This document shows, one piece after another, positions 28,340 through 37,279 of a stretch of DNA of 64,000 nucleotides (the first letter of the stretch is position 1; each line of letters begins with the position of its first letter). The position numbers and the translations under genes were made by a program. The notes beneath the pieces were generated by a model, which did not search any database, was not told the origin of the DNA, and worked only from the letters and a program-made list of their open reading frames with translations. This stretch comes from Silvimonas terrae (GTDB lineage: Bacteria > Pseudomonadota > Gammaproteobacteria > Burkholderiales > Chitinibacteraceae), in contig NZ_JACHHN010000001.1 in NCBI RefSeq assembly GCF_014202765.1, positions 871,735 through 935,734 on the forward strand, read 5' to 3'.

Positions 28340-28843
28340 ATGAAATTTGCACAACTGCCTGGTATCTTTCTGTGTGTGCTGTTGCTGGTTTGCGGTGTGG
28401 CCAGCGCGGCCGATCCGTCGCTGAAAATCGGCTTTGTGGACGTGGACCGTATTTTGCGGGACTCAGCCCCGGCGCAACGCGCGACCAAACGGCTGGAGAA
28501 AGAGTTCGAAGGCCGTCGTGCCGATGTGCAGAAGATCGCCGATCAAGGCAAATCCTTGCAACTGGTGCTTGATAAAGGTGGTCTGACCGACGCAGATCGC
28601 AAAGATAAAGAGCGCCAGCTGGTCAAGCTCAACCTGGATTACCAGCGCATGTCGCGTGAACTCAATGAAGATCTGAATTCGCGCCGCAATGAAGAACTGG
28701 CCGGCATTCAAGAGCGCGTCAACAACGCGGTGCAACAGATCGCGCAAGCCGAGAAATTCGATCTGATCTTGCAGGAAGCGGCTTTCCACAGTCCGCGTAT
28801 CGATATCACTGACAAGGTGCTGAAGGCCTTGTCAGACAAGTAA
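28340..28843 (+). CDS. skp: Periplasmic chaperone Skp/OmpH
   Basis: A 167-residue periplasmic chaperone for unfolded outer-membrane proteins. It has a signal peptide ending near VASA (about residue 23), the N-terminal strand KIGFVDVDRILRDSAPAQRA, and a long charged coiled-coil stretch rich in Lys, Glu and Arg that forms the tentacles of the trimer. It lies between bamA, whose clients it guards, and lpxD. Confidence 0.95.
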   Translation: MKFAQLPGIFLCVLLLVCGVASAADPSLKIGFVDVDRILRDSAPAQRATKRLEKEFEGRRADVQKIADQGKSLQLVLDKGGLTDADRKDKERQLVKLNLDYQRMSRELNEDLNSRRNEELAGIQERVNNAVQQIAQAEKFDLILQEAAFHSPRIDITDKVLKALSDK

Positions 28844-28854
28844 GTGACCTGACT

Positions 28855-29889
28855 ATGCGTTTGTCCCAACTGGTAGCAAAACTTGGTGGTGAACTCTGTG
28901 GTGCGGATAGTGAGGTAACGCGTGTTTCCTCACTGGAAGGGGCTACACCGGACGCCCTGACGTTTTTGAACAACCCCAAGTTCAAAGATCTGCTGACGGA
29001 TTGCAAAGCCGCGTGTGTATTGCTCAAGCCGGCCGATGCCGAGGGCGTGACCACGCCGCATATCCTCACCGATAACCCGTATCTGTATTACGCGCGTGCC
29101 GCTGCCTTGCTGCACCCGGCACCGGCAGTCCGTGCCGGTGTGCATCCGGCTGCGTATGTTGACCCGACCGCCATTGTCGCGGCAGATGCCGAAGTCGGCC
29201 CCAATGCCACGGTGTGTGCTGGCGCGGTGATCGGCCCTGGTGCCGTGATCATGCCGCAGGCCTACGTCGGTGAACGCGCCCAGGTCGGCGCGGGTGCGCG
29301 CATGTACCCGCAGTCTTGCCTGATGGCGGAATGCATTATTGGCGAGCGCGTCATCTTGCATCCGGGCGCAGTGATCGGCGCCGATGGCTTTGGCAATGCC
29401 TGGGCCGGTGACCACTGGGAAAAAATTCCGCAAATTGGCCGTGCCATTATTGGCGATGACGTTGAGATTGGCGCCAATACCACGATTGATCGCGGCGCGC
29501 TGGAAGACACCATTGTCGCCAATGGCGCACGCATCGATAACCTGATCATGATTGGTCATAACTGCCAGATTGGTGAACATGCCGCCATGGCATCGTGTGT
29601 CGGCATCGCCGGTTCCACACGCATCGGCGCACGCTGTCAGATTGGCGGCGCGGCCATGATTGGCGGTCACCTGGAAATAGCGGACGGCACGATCATTCTG
29701 GCCGCCACCGCCGTGACCAAAAGTATCCGTGAGCCTGGTGTCTATGGCGGCCCGATCCCCGCGGCCCCACAAGACCAATGGGCCAAAAATGCCGTGCATT
29801 TGCGGCGCCTTGATGTCACGAACAGCAAGGTCAAACAACTCGAGAAACAGGTCGCTGCCTTGCTGGCAGGCGGCACGCAGGAGGAATAA
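28855..29889 (+). CDS. lpxD: UDP-3-O-(3-hydroxyacyl)glucosamine N-acyltransferase
   Basis: A 344-residue acyltransferase that adds the N-linked hydroxyacyl chain in lipid A synthesis. An N-terminal uridine-binding domain (to about residue 100) is followed by a left-handed beta helix of hexapeptide repeats, including [10 protein letters not shown] and the catalytic-histidine block [11 protein letters not shown], and by a short C-terminal helix. The stop TAA shares its last base with the ATG of fabZ, so the two are coupled. Confidence 0.96.
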   Translation: MRLSQLVAKLGGELCGADSEVTRVSSLEGATPDALTFLNNPKFKDLLTDCKAACVLLKPADAEGVTTPHILTDNPYLYYARAAALLHPAPAVRAGVHPAAYVDPTAIVAADAEVGPNATVCAGAVIGPGAVIMPQAYVGERAQVGAGARMYPQSCLMAECIIGERVILHPGAVIGADGFGNAWAGDHWEKIPQIGRAIIGDDVEIGANTTIDRGALEDTIVANGARIDNLIMIGHNCQIGEHAAMASCVGIAGSTRIGARCQIGGAAMIGGHLEIADGTIILAATAVTKSIREPGVYGGPIPAAPQDQWAKNAVHLRRLDVTNSKVKQLEKQVAALLAGGTQEE

Positions 29890-30341
29890 TGAGCGAGACG
29901 ATGGACATCAACGAGATCGTCAAGTATTTGCCACACCGATACCCGTTCTTGCTGATCGACCGCGTGGTTGATCTGGAACTGGGCAAGTCGATCAAGGCAA
30001 TCAAGAACGTAACGATCAATGAGCCGTTCTTTCAGGGTCATTTTCCGCAATACCCGGTCATGCCTGGCGTGTTGATCATGGAAGCACTGGCCCAGGCCGC
30101 TGGCGTCCTGTCGTTCAAGTCTGAAGGCCGCATGCCCACAGATGGCACGCTCTATTTCTTTGCCGGTATCGACAATGCCCGTTTCAAGCGTCAGGTATTG
30201 CCTGGCGATCAACTGACCTTGTGTGTGGAGATGGTGGCGCAAAAACGCGGCATCTACAAATATCAGGCCAAGGCCTACGTGGGCGAAGAACTTGCCGCGG
30301 AAGCTGACCTGATGTGTGCTGAACGCAAAGTCAACAAATAA
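29889..30341 (+). CDS. fabZ: (3R)-hydroxyacyl-ACP dehydratase
   Basis: A 150-residue hot-dog-fold enzyme of fatty acid elongation. The catalytic His is in [13 protein letters not shown], and the catalytic Glu in [13 protein letters not shown] after the conserved [13 protein letters not shown] loop. It competes with the lipid A enzymes for hydroxyacyl-ACP, and its usual place between lpxD and lpxA is kept. Confidence 0.96.
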   Translation: MSETMDINEIVKYLPHRYPFLLIDRVVDLELGKSIKAIKNVTINEPFFQGHFPQYPVMPGVLIMEALAQAAGVLSFKSEGRMPTDGTLYFFAGIDNARFKRQVLPGDQLTLCVEMVAQKRGIYKYQAKAYVGEELAAEADLMCAERKVNK

Positions 30342-30402
30342 GCTGACCAGCACGACCAGCGCGCCGCCGTGCATTGCGGCGCGGCAGTAACCGTGTAAAA
30401 CC

Positions 30403-30431
30403 GGCGGGCCAGCAGCCCGCCAGAATTTTTT
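30403..30431 (+). terminator. Hairpin with T run between fabZ and lpxA
   Basis: A 7-bp GC stem (30403-30409 with 30415-30421, 5-nt loop) is followed by AGAATTTTTT. A second GC-rich palindrome lies just upstream (about 30361-30385). It resembles a weak terminator and may reduce read-through into lpxA. Confidence 0.45.
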
Positions 30432-30446
30432 CCAGGATCGACGGAT

Positions 30447-31223
30447 ATGGCAAACATCCATCCGACAGCGGTAGTAGACCCCAAGGCAAAGTTGCATGAC
30501 AGCGTTATCGTTGGCCCCTATGCCGTGATCGGGCCGGATGTCACCATTGGCGCTGATACCGTGGTCGATGCGCATGTGGTCATTTCGGGTGTCACCACCA
30601 TTGGCGAGCGCAACCGGTTTTACTCGTTTGGCAGCATTGGTTGTGATCCGCAGGACAAAAAGTATAAAGGCGAGCCCACGCGGCTGGTGATCGGCAATGG
30701 CAATGCGTTCTTCCAGAACGTCACGGTCTCGACCGGTACCGTGCAGGACGAGAGTTTAACCAGCATTGGCGACGACAACTGGATCATGGCCTACGTGCAC
30801 ATTGCCCACGATTGCCGCATTGGCAGTGGCACCATTTTTGCCAATAATGTCACGCTGGCTGGCCACGTCTACGTCGATGATTTTGCCTTTCTGGGCGGGT
30901 TTACCACCGTGCACCAGTTCTGCAAGATTGGCGCGTACGCCATGTCGGCGTTTACTGCCGCCATCTCGCAAGATGTTCCGCCCTTTGTGGTGGCTGCGGG
31001 TAACCGCGCCAAACCGGCCGGCGTGCATAGCGAAGGCATGCGCCGTCACGGGTTTACCGCCGAACAGATTGCCCAGGTTAAAAAAGCCTACCGTGTGTTA
31101 TACCGGCAGAGTCTTTCGCTGGATGAATCGCTGGCCGCGCTGGACGAACTGGCAGCAAGCTCCGCAGATGTCGCCCGTTTCGCCGGTTTTATCCGGACGA
31201 GCGAGCGCGGTTTTATCCGCTAA
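30447..31223 (+). CDS. lpxA: UDP-N-acetylglucosamine O-acyltransferase
   Basis: A 258-residue trimeric acyltransferase that performs the first step of lipid A synthesis. Hexapeptide repeats fill residues 1-190, with the catalytic His in AYVHIAHDCRIGSG. A helical C-terminal domain follows (from about residue 195). Length and blocks match E. coli LpxA (262). A good AGGATCG-type ribosome binding site precedes it. lpxB follows after 60 bases. Confidence 0.96.
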   Translation: MANIHPTAVVDPKAKLHDSVIVGPYAVIGPDVTIGADTVVDAHVVISGVTTIGERNRFYSFGSIGCDPQDKKYKGEPTRLVIGNGNAFFQNVTVSTGTVQDESLTSIGDDNWIMAYVHIAHDCRIGSGTIFANNVTLAGHVYVDDFAFLGGFTTVHQFCKIGAYAMSAFTAAISQDVPPFVVAAGNRAKPAGVHSEGMRRHGFTAEQIAQVKKAYRVLYRQSLSLDESLAALDELAASSADVARFAGFIRTSERGFIR

Positions 31224-31283
31224 GCCCATGACCGGTCGTTTTCAGGCTTTTTCCCAACCCTTAATCCAGATACTGTCGAGCCG

Positions 31284-32462
31284 ATGATTGATCGACTCTT
31301 TCCCCAGACCGGTAGCGGCCCGCGCATTGCCATTGTCGCAGGTGAAGCCTCGGGCGATTTACTGGGCGCCCAGCTCATTGAAGCGCTGCAGCGCTTGATT
31401 CCCGACGCCCGCTTTTCCGGTATTGCCGGCCCCAAAATGAAAGCCCTGGGCGCGCATTCCGTCGTTCCCATGGAAAAACTGGCGGTACGCGGGTATGTCG
31501 AGGTGATTCGCCATTTGCCCGCGTTGTTGCGCATCCGGCGACAACTCAAGCAGGCCATCCTGCGCGAGCGCCCGGACCTTGTGATCGGCATTGATGCCCC
31601 GGACTTCAACCTTGGGCTGGAAGCCACCGCCAAGGCGGCCGGCATCACCACCATCCATTACGTCAGCCCCTCGATCTGGGCCTGGCGTAGCGAACGGCTC
31701 AAAAAGATTGCCAAAGCCGTATCCCACGTGCTGCTGCTGTTTCCGTTTGAAGAACCGCTTTACCGGCAAGCCGGCGTGCCTGCCACGTATGTGGGGCACC
31801 CCCTGGCAGACATGTTTCCGCTGGAACCCAAGCGGGAGGTCTATCGGGAGCAACTGGGCGTGAGTGACAAGGCGTTGGCATTTGCCATGCTGCCAGGTAG
31901 TCGCCAGAGCGAACTGGAACTGCACGCCACCTTGTTTATCGAAACCGCCAAACAACTGGCGGAACGTTACCCGAACGCCGTCTTCCTGGTGCCGTTTATT
32001 ACCCGGGAAACGCGGGATATGTTTGAAGTGCGCATGTGGCAATTGGGTGCACAAGAATTGCCATTCCGCCTGATGTTTGGTCACGCGCACGATGCCATGC
32101 TGGCCTCGGACGCCATCATCGTGGCTTCTGGCACGGCAGCGCTGGAAGCCATGCTGGCCAAGCGTCCGCTGGTGGTGACCTACAAGCTGTCCAGCATGAC
32201 CTATCGCATGGTCAAGAAAAAGATCAAGACGCCGTATGTGAGCTTGCCCAATGCGCTGGCTGGCGGTTTTGTGGTGCCCGAATTGTTGCAACACGAAGCC
32301 ACTGTGGAAAACCTGCTGCAGGCCGTCACCAATATGGTCGATGACAAACGCTTTGGCGCGCGGCTAGACCAATGTTTCACCGGGTTCCATGAGCAACTGC
32401 GTTGCAATGCGGCGGAACGCGCCGCACAAGTTGTCGTGTCCTTGCTGAACAAGCGGAGATAA
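31284..32462 (+). CDS. lpxB: Lipid A disaccharide synthase
   Basis: A 392-residue GT19 enzyme on the inner-membrane surface that condenses UDP-diacylglucosamine with lipid X. Recognised blocks are [17 protein letters not shown], the [13 protein letters not shown] core, [29 protein letters not shown] and [22 protein letters not shown]. It completes the lpxD-fabZ-lpxA-lpxB set and is followed two bases later by rnhB. Confidence 0.96.
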   Translation: MIDRLFPQTGSGPRIAIVAGEASGDLLGAQLIEALQRLIPDARFSGIAGPKMKALGAHSVVPMEKLAVRGYVEVIRHLPALLRIRRQLKQAILRERPDLVIGIDAPDFNLGLEATAKAAGITTIHYVSPSIWAWRSERLKKIAKAVSHVLLLFPFEEPLYRQAGVPATYVGHPLADMFPLEPKREVYREQLGVSDKALAFAMLPGSRQSELELHATLFIETAKQLAERYPNAVFLVPFITRETRDMFEVRMWQLGAQELPFRLMFGHAHDAMLASDAIIVASGTAALEAMLAKRPLVVTYKLSSMTYRMVKKKIKTPYVSLPNALAGGFVVPELLQHEATVENLLQAVTNMVDDKRFGARLDQCFTGFHEQLRCNAAERAAQVVVSLLNKRR

Positions 32463-32464
32463 AC

Positions 32465-33043
32465 ATGCTGGTCTGCGGGGTAGATGAAGCCGGGCGTGGC
32501 CCGCTGGCGGGGTCCGTATACGCCGCAGCGGTGATCTTGCCGGACGATCACGGCCTGATCGGGCTGGACGATTCCAAAAAATTGTCTGAAAAACAACGCG
32601 AGCGCCTGTTTCCACAAATCAAGGAACGAGCGCTGGCGTGGTCGATTGCATTTGCCACGCATGAAGAAATCGACCAGATCAACATTCTGCAAGCCACCAT
32701 GCTGGCCATGCAGCGCGCGGTGGCGGGCTTGCAGACCGTACCGGACAAGGCCCTGATTGATGGCAACCGGGCGCCCAAACTGGCCTGCGCCGTAGAAACC
32801 GTAGTGGGCGGAGACGCGCTGCATGCCTGCATTTCAGCCGCATCCGTCCTGGCCAAAGTAGCGCGGGACCATGAAGTCGCAGAATACGAAACCCGCTGGC
32901 CGGGTTACGGGTTTGCCCAGCACAAAGGCTATCCCACTGCGGCGCATCTGGCCGCACTCAAAGCTCTGGGGCCGTGCCCGATTCACCGCATGAGCTTCGG
33001 CCCGGTACGACAAGCCGTGGCGCAAATGCCGCTGTGGGATTGA
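32465..33043 (+). CDS. rnhB: Ribonuclease HII
   Basis: A 192-residue nuclease that cuts the RNA strand of RNA-DNA hybrids and single ribonucleotides in DNA. The active-site acids are seen in [13 protein letters not shown], in ALIDGN, and in the [13 protein letters not shown] block. I start it at the ATG at 32465, directly after lpxB; a longer frame from 32402 overlaps lpxB without support. It ends the 15-kb block of conserved genes. Confidence 0.95.
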   Translation: MLVCGVDEAGRGPLAGSVYAAAVILPDDHGLIGLDDSKKLSEKQRERLFPQIKERALAWSIAFATHEEIDQINILQATMLAMQRAVAGLQTVPDKALIDGNRAPKLACAVETVVGGDALHACISAASVLAKVARDHEVAEYETRWPGYGFAQHKGYPTAAHLAALKALGPCPIHRMSFGPVRQAVAQMPLWD

Positions 33044-33094
33044 TTGGCGGTTGTCGCCTCCTTGCACTGCAACTAAACTGCGGAACGGGAGGCG

Positions 33095-33109
33095 TATTCA
33101 TAATGAATA
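33095..33109. repeat. 15-bp perfect palindrome upstream of motA
   Basis: TATTCAT, one base, ATGAATA forms a perfect AT-rich palindrome about 120 bases ahead of motA. It could be an operator. The rest of 33044-33230 holds no gene and no convincing sigma-28 promoter. Confidence 0.35.
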
Positions 33110-33230
33110 TTCCGGGTCATCCGGGACGCTACATACGCTGATTGAACACAATATGGGTATTGGTGCGATGCCAATGCCAGAGTGATGCTCCCTCCAATAA
33201 CAGAGCGGTAATACCGGGAAAACACGGCGC

Positions 33231-34091
33231 ATGTTTGTCATTATTGGTTACATATTCATGGTCGCTTGTATTTTCGGCGCCTATGCGGTGCACGGCGGCG
33301 AACTGGCCGTGCTGTGGCAACCGACCGAAATCGTCATTATTTTTGGTGGCGGGATCGGTGCCTTGATCGTTGGCTACGGTGGCAAGCCCATGAAAGCCAC
33401 CCTCAAGGCCGCACCCTCGATTTTCAAAGGCTCACCGTACAACAAAAATTTCTTCATGGATTTGTTTGCGCTGCAGTTCGAGATTTTGACCAAGATCCGC
33501 AAGGAAGGTCTGATGTCGATCGAAGCGGATGTGGATGATCCGCACAGCAGCGCCGTGTTCAGCAAATACCCCAAAGTGGCGCACGATCATCACCTGATCG
33601 AATTCATGACCGATTACCTGCGGCTGATGGTCGGCGGCAACCTCAATGCGTTTGAAATTGAAAACCTGATGGATGTGGAAATCGATACCCACCATCACGA
33701 GGCCGCCGTGCCCTCGACCGTGATTGCCAAACTGGCCGACGGCTTGCCGGCGTTTGGTATCGTGGCGGCGGTGATGGGGGTGGTGCACACCATGGGTTCA
33801 TTGCATCTGCCTCCGTCTGAGCTGGGTAAGCTGATCGGCGCGGCGCTGGTGGGGACCTTTATGGGTATTTTGCTGGCATACGGTTTTGTGGGTCCGATTG
33901 CCTCGGTGCTGGAAGCGCGGGCGGCGGCGGCCACCCAGGCCTTCAACGCCGTGAAAACGACCTTGCTGGCCAGCCTGAATGGCTATGCGCCGCAAGTGGC
34001 GGTGGAGTTTGGCCGCAAGGCGGTCGAGAGCACAGAGCGCCCCAGCTTCAAGGAGCTGGAAGATTACGTGAAGAACGCCAAGGCCAAATAA
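33231..34091 (+). CDS. motA: Flagellar motor stator protein MotA
   Basis: A 286-residue inner-membrane stator subunit that with MotB forms the proton channel driving flagellar rotation. Four hydrophobic segments lie at about residues 1-20, 28-50, 165-190 and 200-225. A charged cytoplasmic loop in between contacts the rotor, and the LADGLPAFGIVAAVMGVVHT block with the conserved Pro precedes helix three. Length matches E. coli MotA (295). motB follows after 154 bases that contain a long inverted repeat. Confidence 0.95.
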   Translation: MFVIIGYIFMVACIFGAYAVHGGELAVLWQPTEIVIIFGGGIGALIVGYGGKPMKATLKAAPSIFKGSPYNKNFFMDLFALQFEILTKIRKEGLMSIEADVDDPHSSAVFSKYPKVAHDHHLIEFMTDYLRLMVGGNLNAFEIENLMDVEIDTHHHEAAVPSTVIAKLADGLPAFGIVAAVMGVVHTMGSLHLPPSELGKLIGAALVGTFMGILLAYGFVGPIASVLEARAAAATQAFNAVKTTLLASLNGYAPQVAVEFGRKAVESTERPSFKELEDYVKNAKAK

Positions 34092-34194
34092 TCGTGGTGA
34101 AGAAAGCCCCGCAGGCTGCGTTGTGCTCACTTGCCGTACTGGAAGTACTGTCTGCGCTTCGCACGCCTTGCCCGCGGGACTTTCTTCGGCACGA
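34092..34194. repeat. Long imperfect inverted repeat between motA and motB
   Basis: Arms at 34092-34112 and 34174-34194 pair over TCGTG/CACGA, GAAGAAAG/CTTTCTTC and CCGC/GCGG with short mismatched gaps. The roughly 60-base centre holds a small palindrome (GTACT, GGA, AGTAC) and two related direct copies of a GCGyTTsGCnC...CTTGCC pattern. It fills nearly the whole intergenic gap and could fold as a long RNA hairpin. It looks like a dispersed intergenic repeat; copy number cannot be judged from this window. Confidence 0.6.
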
Positions 34195-34245
34195 TAGCTG
34201 CACTGTTTTGTGCCCCCGTTGAACCCGATTTTCTGAGCACATGCC

Positions 34246-35172
34246 ATGAGCGACGACTCGCAACGCCCCATCGTAGTCAAGCGCATCAAGAAGGGCGGCC
34301 ATGGCCATCATGGCGGCGCCTGGAAGATCGCGTACGCCGACTTTATGACGGCCATGATGGCGTTCTTTCTGCTGATGTGGCTGTTGGGCTCCGTGTCCAA
34401 GGGCAACCTCAAGGGGATTGCTGATTATTTCTCCAACCCGCTCAAGATTGCCCGTCGGGGCGGCGAGGGCGCGGGCGATGCTGATTCGCTGATCAAGGGC
34501 GGCGGTAAGGATTTGACCCAGCAAGTGGGGCAGATGAAAAAAGGCGCCGTCCAGGAAGATGAACAAGCCAAGGACCGGCGACGTCTGAGCGAGCTGAAAA
34601 AGAAATTTGAAGCGCTGATGGACGACAAGGCCAAATCCAACAGCAAGTTGGCCCAATACAAGAAACAACTCAAGCTGGACATGGTGGCAGACGGCTTGCG
34701 CATCCAGATTGTGGATGACCAGAACCGGCCCATGTTCAAGTCTGGCTCTAGCGAACTGGAGCCGTATGCCAAAGATATTCTGGATGAAATCGGCAAGCTG
34801 CTGAACGACGTCCCCAATGATCTCTCGCTGTCTGGCCACACTGATGCGCAACCCTTTGCCTCGGGGCAGCGCGGGTATTCCAACTGGGAGCTTTCCTCTG
34901 ACCGGGCCAATGCCTCGCGGCGCGAGTTGCTGGCAGGAGGCGGGCTGTCTACCGACAAGATTTTGCGGGTGAATGGCTTTGCCGAGCAGGTACCGCTGGA
35001 TACCGCCAATATCTATGCGCCAGTCAATCGTCGTATCAGCATTGTGGTGCTGAACAAGGAAGCCGAAGCCGAAATTCGCCGGCAGGCTGGTATTGACCAG
35101 GAAGCCAAAGCCATTCCAGCGTCTGAGGTGGCTGCCAAAGTGGGCGGCAAGGTGGCGTCCGGGGCGAATTAA
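34246..35172 (+). CDS. motB: Flagellar motor stator protein MotB
   Basis: A 308-residue stator subunit anchored to peptidoglycan. The single N-terminal helix carries the essential proton-binding Asp in IAYADFMTAMMAFFLLMWLL. A linker and plug region (about 60-140) is followed by an OmpA-like peptidoglycan-binding domain, with SLSGHTDAQPFASG and SNWELSSDRANASRR. The stop shares its last base with the next ATG, so a methyltransferase gene is translationally coupled to it. Confidence 0.95.
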   Translation: MSDDSQRPIVVKRIKKGGHGHHGGAWKIAYADFMTAMMAFFLLMWLLGSVSKGNLKGIADYFSNPLKIARRGGEGAGDADSLIKGGGKDLTQQVGQMKKGAVQEDEQAKDRRRLSELKKKFEALMDDKAKSNSKLAQYKKQLKLDMVADGLRIQIVDDQNRPMFKSGSSELEPYAKDILDEIGKLLNDVPNDLSLSGHTDAQPFASGQRGYSNWELSSDRANASRRELLAGGGLSTDKILRVNGFAEQVPLDTANIYAPVNRRISIVVLNKEAEAEIRRQAGIDQEAKAIPASEVAAKVGGKVASGAN

Positions 35173-35894
35173 TGCCGCAGCCGCTGCGTTTTGTCTTGTT
35201 GCAGGTACTGGCGGTCGCCGTCATGGCGCTGCTGTGGTGGTTCATGCCGGCAACCCCGGTGTGGGCGCTGGCACTGGCTGGCGGCGTAACGGCTGCATTC
35301 GTCGCCTGGTTCTGGCACGACGGTCACTGGTGGAGTTTCATCCACTTGTGTTTTCCTGCCGCCATTCTGGCCGCCTTGAGCTGGCAAGTGCCACCATGGC
35401 TGTGGCTGGTCGCATTTGTGTTGTTGTTCCTGGTTTCTGCCGGCGCAGTTCAAAGCCGGGTACCTCTGTATCTGAGTAACCCGCGTGCGTTGGCCTTGTT
35501 GTCGCAGGAAATCCCGTCCCATGCACATGTCATCGATCTGGGTGGGGGCACGGGGACGGTGCTGGCGTGGCTGGGTAAACACCGGCCCGATGTGACGGTC
35601 ACCGGGGTGGAAATGGCCTGGTTACCCTGGTTGATCGGGCGCTGGCGACTGGGTGCCCAGGCGGACTGGCGCCGCGCTGATGCGTTTACCCAGAATCTGG
35701 CCGGGTTTGATGTGGTCTATGCTTACTTGTCACCTGAACCCATGCCGCGCCTGTGGCAGAAGGTCAAGGCAGAGTGCCGGCCTGATTGCCGGTTGATCAG
35801 CAACAGCTTTGGCGTGCCCGGGCAGACACCGGACAAAACCATCGATATTGGCGACTGGAAACACAGCAAGCTTTTGATATGGCAGTCAATCTAG
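35172..35894 (+). CDS. Membrane-anchored class I SAM-dependent methyltransferase
   Basis: A 240-residue protein in two parts. The first 95 residues are mainly Trp-rich hydrophobic segments, about four membrane helices. The rest is a class I methyltransferase-like fold with the SAM-binding HVIDLGGGTGTVLAWLG (about residue 117 onward), the acidic VTGVEMAW and an ADAFTQNLAGFDVVYAYLSP block. The substrate is unknown. It overlaps motB by one base at its start and the following HDOD gene by 16 bases at its end, which places it in the motAB transcription unit. I do not recognise a named family. Confidence 0.7.
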   Translation: MPQPLRFVLLQVLAVAVMALLWWFMPATPVWALALAGGVTAAFVAWFWHDGHWWSFIHLCFPAAILAALSWQVPPWLWLVAFVLLFLVSAGAVQSRVPLYLSNPRALALLSQEIPSHAHVIDLGGGTGTVLAWLGKHRPDVTVTGVEMAWLPWLIGRWRLGAQADWRRADAFTQNLAGFDVVYAYLSPEPMPRLWQKVKAECRPDCRLISNSFGVPGQTPDKTIDIGDWKHSKLLIWQSI

Positions 35895-37261
35895 CCCCCT
35901 CATTTGCACCATGGATTGCGCAGTGGACCAACCGCCCGCTGCCCATGCTGCAAGCCAGCAAGGATTTGTTGCTGCCGATGCTGCGCCGGCCGGACCGGGT
36001 GCGGCCGGCTGATCTGGTCGACATCGTATTGCGTGATCCGCTGTTGACCGCGCAGGTGCTACGCACCGTCAATCATCGCGAACGCACCAGTCTGTCGGCG
36101 GATGTGGTTTCGGTCGAAAACTGCCTGGCGCTTTACGGCATCACCCCGTTCCTGGAGCGCTTTGCCAACGGCCCGGTGGCGGAAGCCAGCCTGCTGCCCG
36201 ATCGCCCGCACGCGGTGGCTGACTTGCATGCGGCGGTGACCAATCTGCGTTTTGCGGCCAGGCTGGCACGCGAATACGCCAGTCAGCGCTTTGATGCCAA
36301 ACTCGACGAAATTTTCATCGCTGCGGTGTTGTCGGGTTTGCCGACGCTGCTGGGCATCCTCTCGACCGATCAATCTGGCGCGGCCAGCGCCGAGAACGCC
36401 GCCTGTGACATGCTCGGTGCCTGGCATTTTCCGGAGCCCCTGGTGCAGCTACAGGCGGGCAGCCACGTGGAAACCCCACGTCAGTCCATGCAAGTGGCCG
36501 TGCTGAAAATGGCGCGTGCGCTGGAGTTCGGCTGGTGGCAACCGGAGGTCGAAGTTGCGCTGCAAGTCATTGCAGACGTACTGCAAAGCCCGCTGGATGA
36601 ATGCTGGAACCTGACGACCGCAGCCATCCTGAAGTTTGTGCGCAAGGAAACCGCACGTAGCGGGCGCTTGCAGGCGGCCTATGCCTTGCCCATGTTGCCG
36701 GGCCCCTGGGAACCCGTTGCTCCACCGGAGCCCGCCGCACCACCTGTTCCCCCGGCCAATCGCTTTGCTGAACGGCTGCATGCGCTGAATGATGCCGCAC
36801 ACCAGGGGGCAAATGCCTCTCAACTGATTGAACTGGCATTGCGCGTGTTTACCGAAGGTATGGGCATTCAGCGCGCGGCCTTCATGGTGTACTCAGCGCA
36901 AGACAGTCTGTTGCGAACCCGTTTTATCCAAAGCCCGGATGCACAAGACCGGCTGAATGATTTTTCGCTGCCGATGGACAACGTCCACCTGTTTGCGCGC
37001 TTGATGACCAAGCCGCAAGCGGTCTGGCTGAACGAGCACACCCGTATCAATCTGCAAAAACTGTTGCCGGGCACCTGGCTACAGCGGTTTGGGGCGGGGG
37101 ATTTCTGTGCCATGTCCATTTTCATGAACGAGCGTCCGGTTGGTTTGTTTGTCGGTCAGCGCACCTCCCTGACGCCGCTGGACGAAGCCACCTTTACCCA
37201 GTTCAAACAGGTTTGTTTGCTGGTCAGCCGTGCGCTGGCCGAGCGTAACAACCGCGCCTGA
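35879..37261 (+). CDS. HDOD-GAF signalling protein
   Basis: A 460-residue cytoplasmic protein with an N-terminal HDOD domain (about residues 18-215: PLPMLQASKDLLLPML, DIVLRDPLLTAQVLRTVN, SVENCLALYGITPF) and a C-terminal GAF-like domain (about 320-455: LRVFTEGMGIQRAAFMVYS, then CAMSIFMNERPVGLFVGQRT). HDOD proteins lack the metal residues of HD phosphodiesterases and usually act as signalling scaffolds in motility, biofilm and c-di-GMP circuits. Its ATG lies inside the methyltransferase gene. The GAF part resembles that of the larger protein at 54197-56305. The ligand and partner are unknown. Confidence 0.78.
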   Translation: MAVNLAPSFAPWIAQWTNRPLPMLQASKDLLLPMLRRPDRVRPADLVDIVLRDPLLTAQVLRTVNHRERTSLSADVVSVENCLALYGITPFLERFANGPVAEASLLPDRPHAVADLHAAVTNLRFAARLAREYASQRFDAKLDEIFIAAVLSGLPTLLGILSTDQSGAASAENAACDMLGAWHFPEPLVQLQAGSHVETPRQSMQVAVLKMARALEFGWWQPEVEVALQVIADVLQSPLDECWNLTTAAILKFVRKETARSGRLQAAYALPMLPGPWEPVAPPEPAAPPVPPANRFAERLHALNDAAHQGANASQLIELALRVFTEGMGIQRAAFMVYSAQDSLLRTRFIQSPDAQDRLNDFSLPMDNVHLFARLMTKPQAVWLNEHTRINLQKLLPGTWLQRFGAGDFCAMSIFMNERPVGLFVGQRTSLTPLDEATFTQFKQVCLLVSRALAERNNRA

Positions 37262-37279
37262 TTTTTTCCCGAGAGTGGT

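Noticed and set aside
33060-33110. Sigma-28 (FliA) promoter upstream of motA
   Set aside because: A TAAACTGC element is followed at the right spacing by a sequence with almost no match to GCCGATAA.
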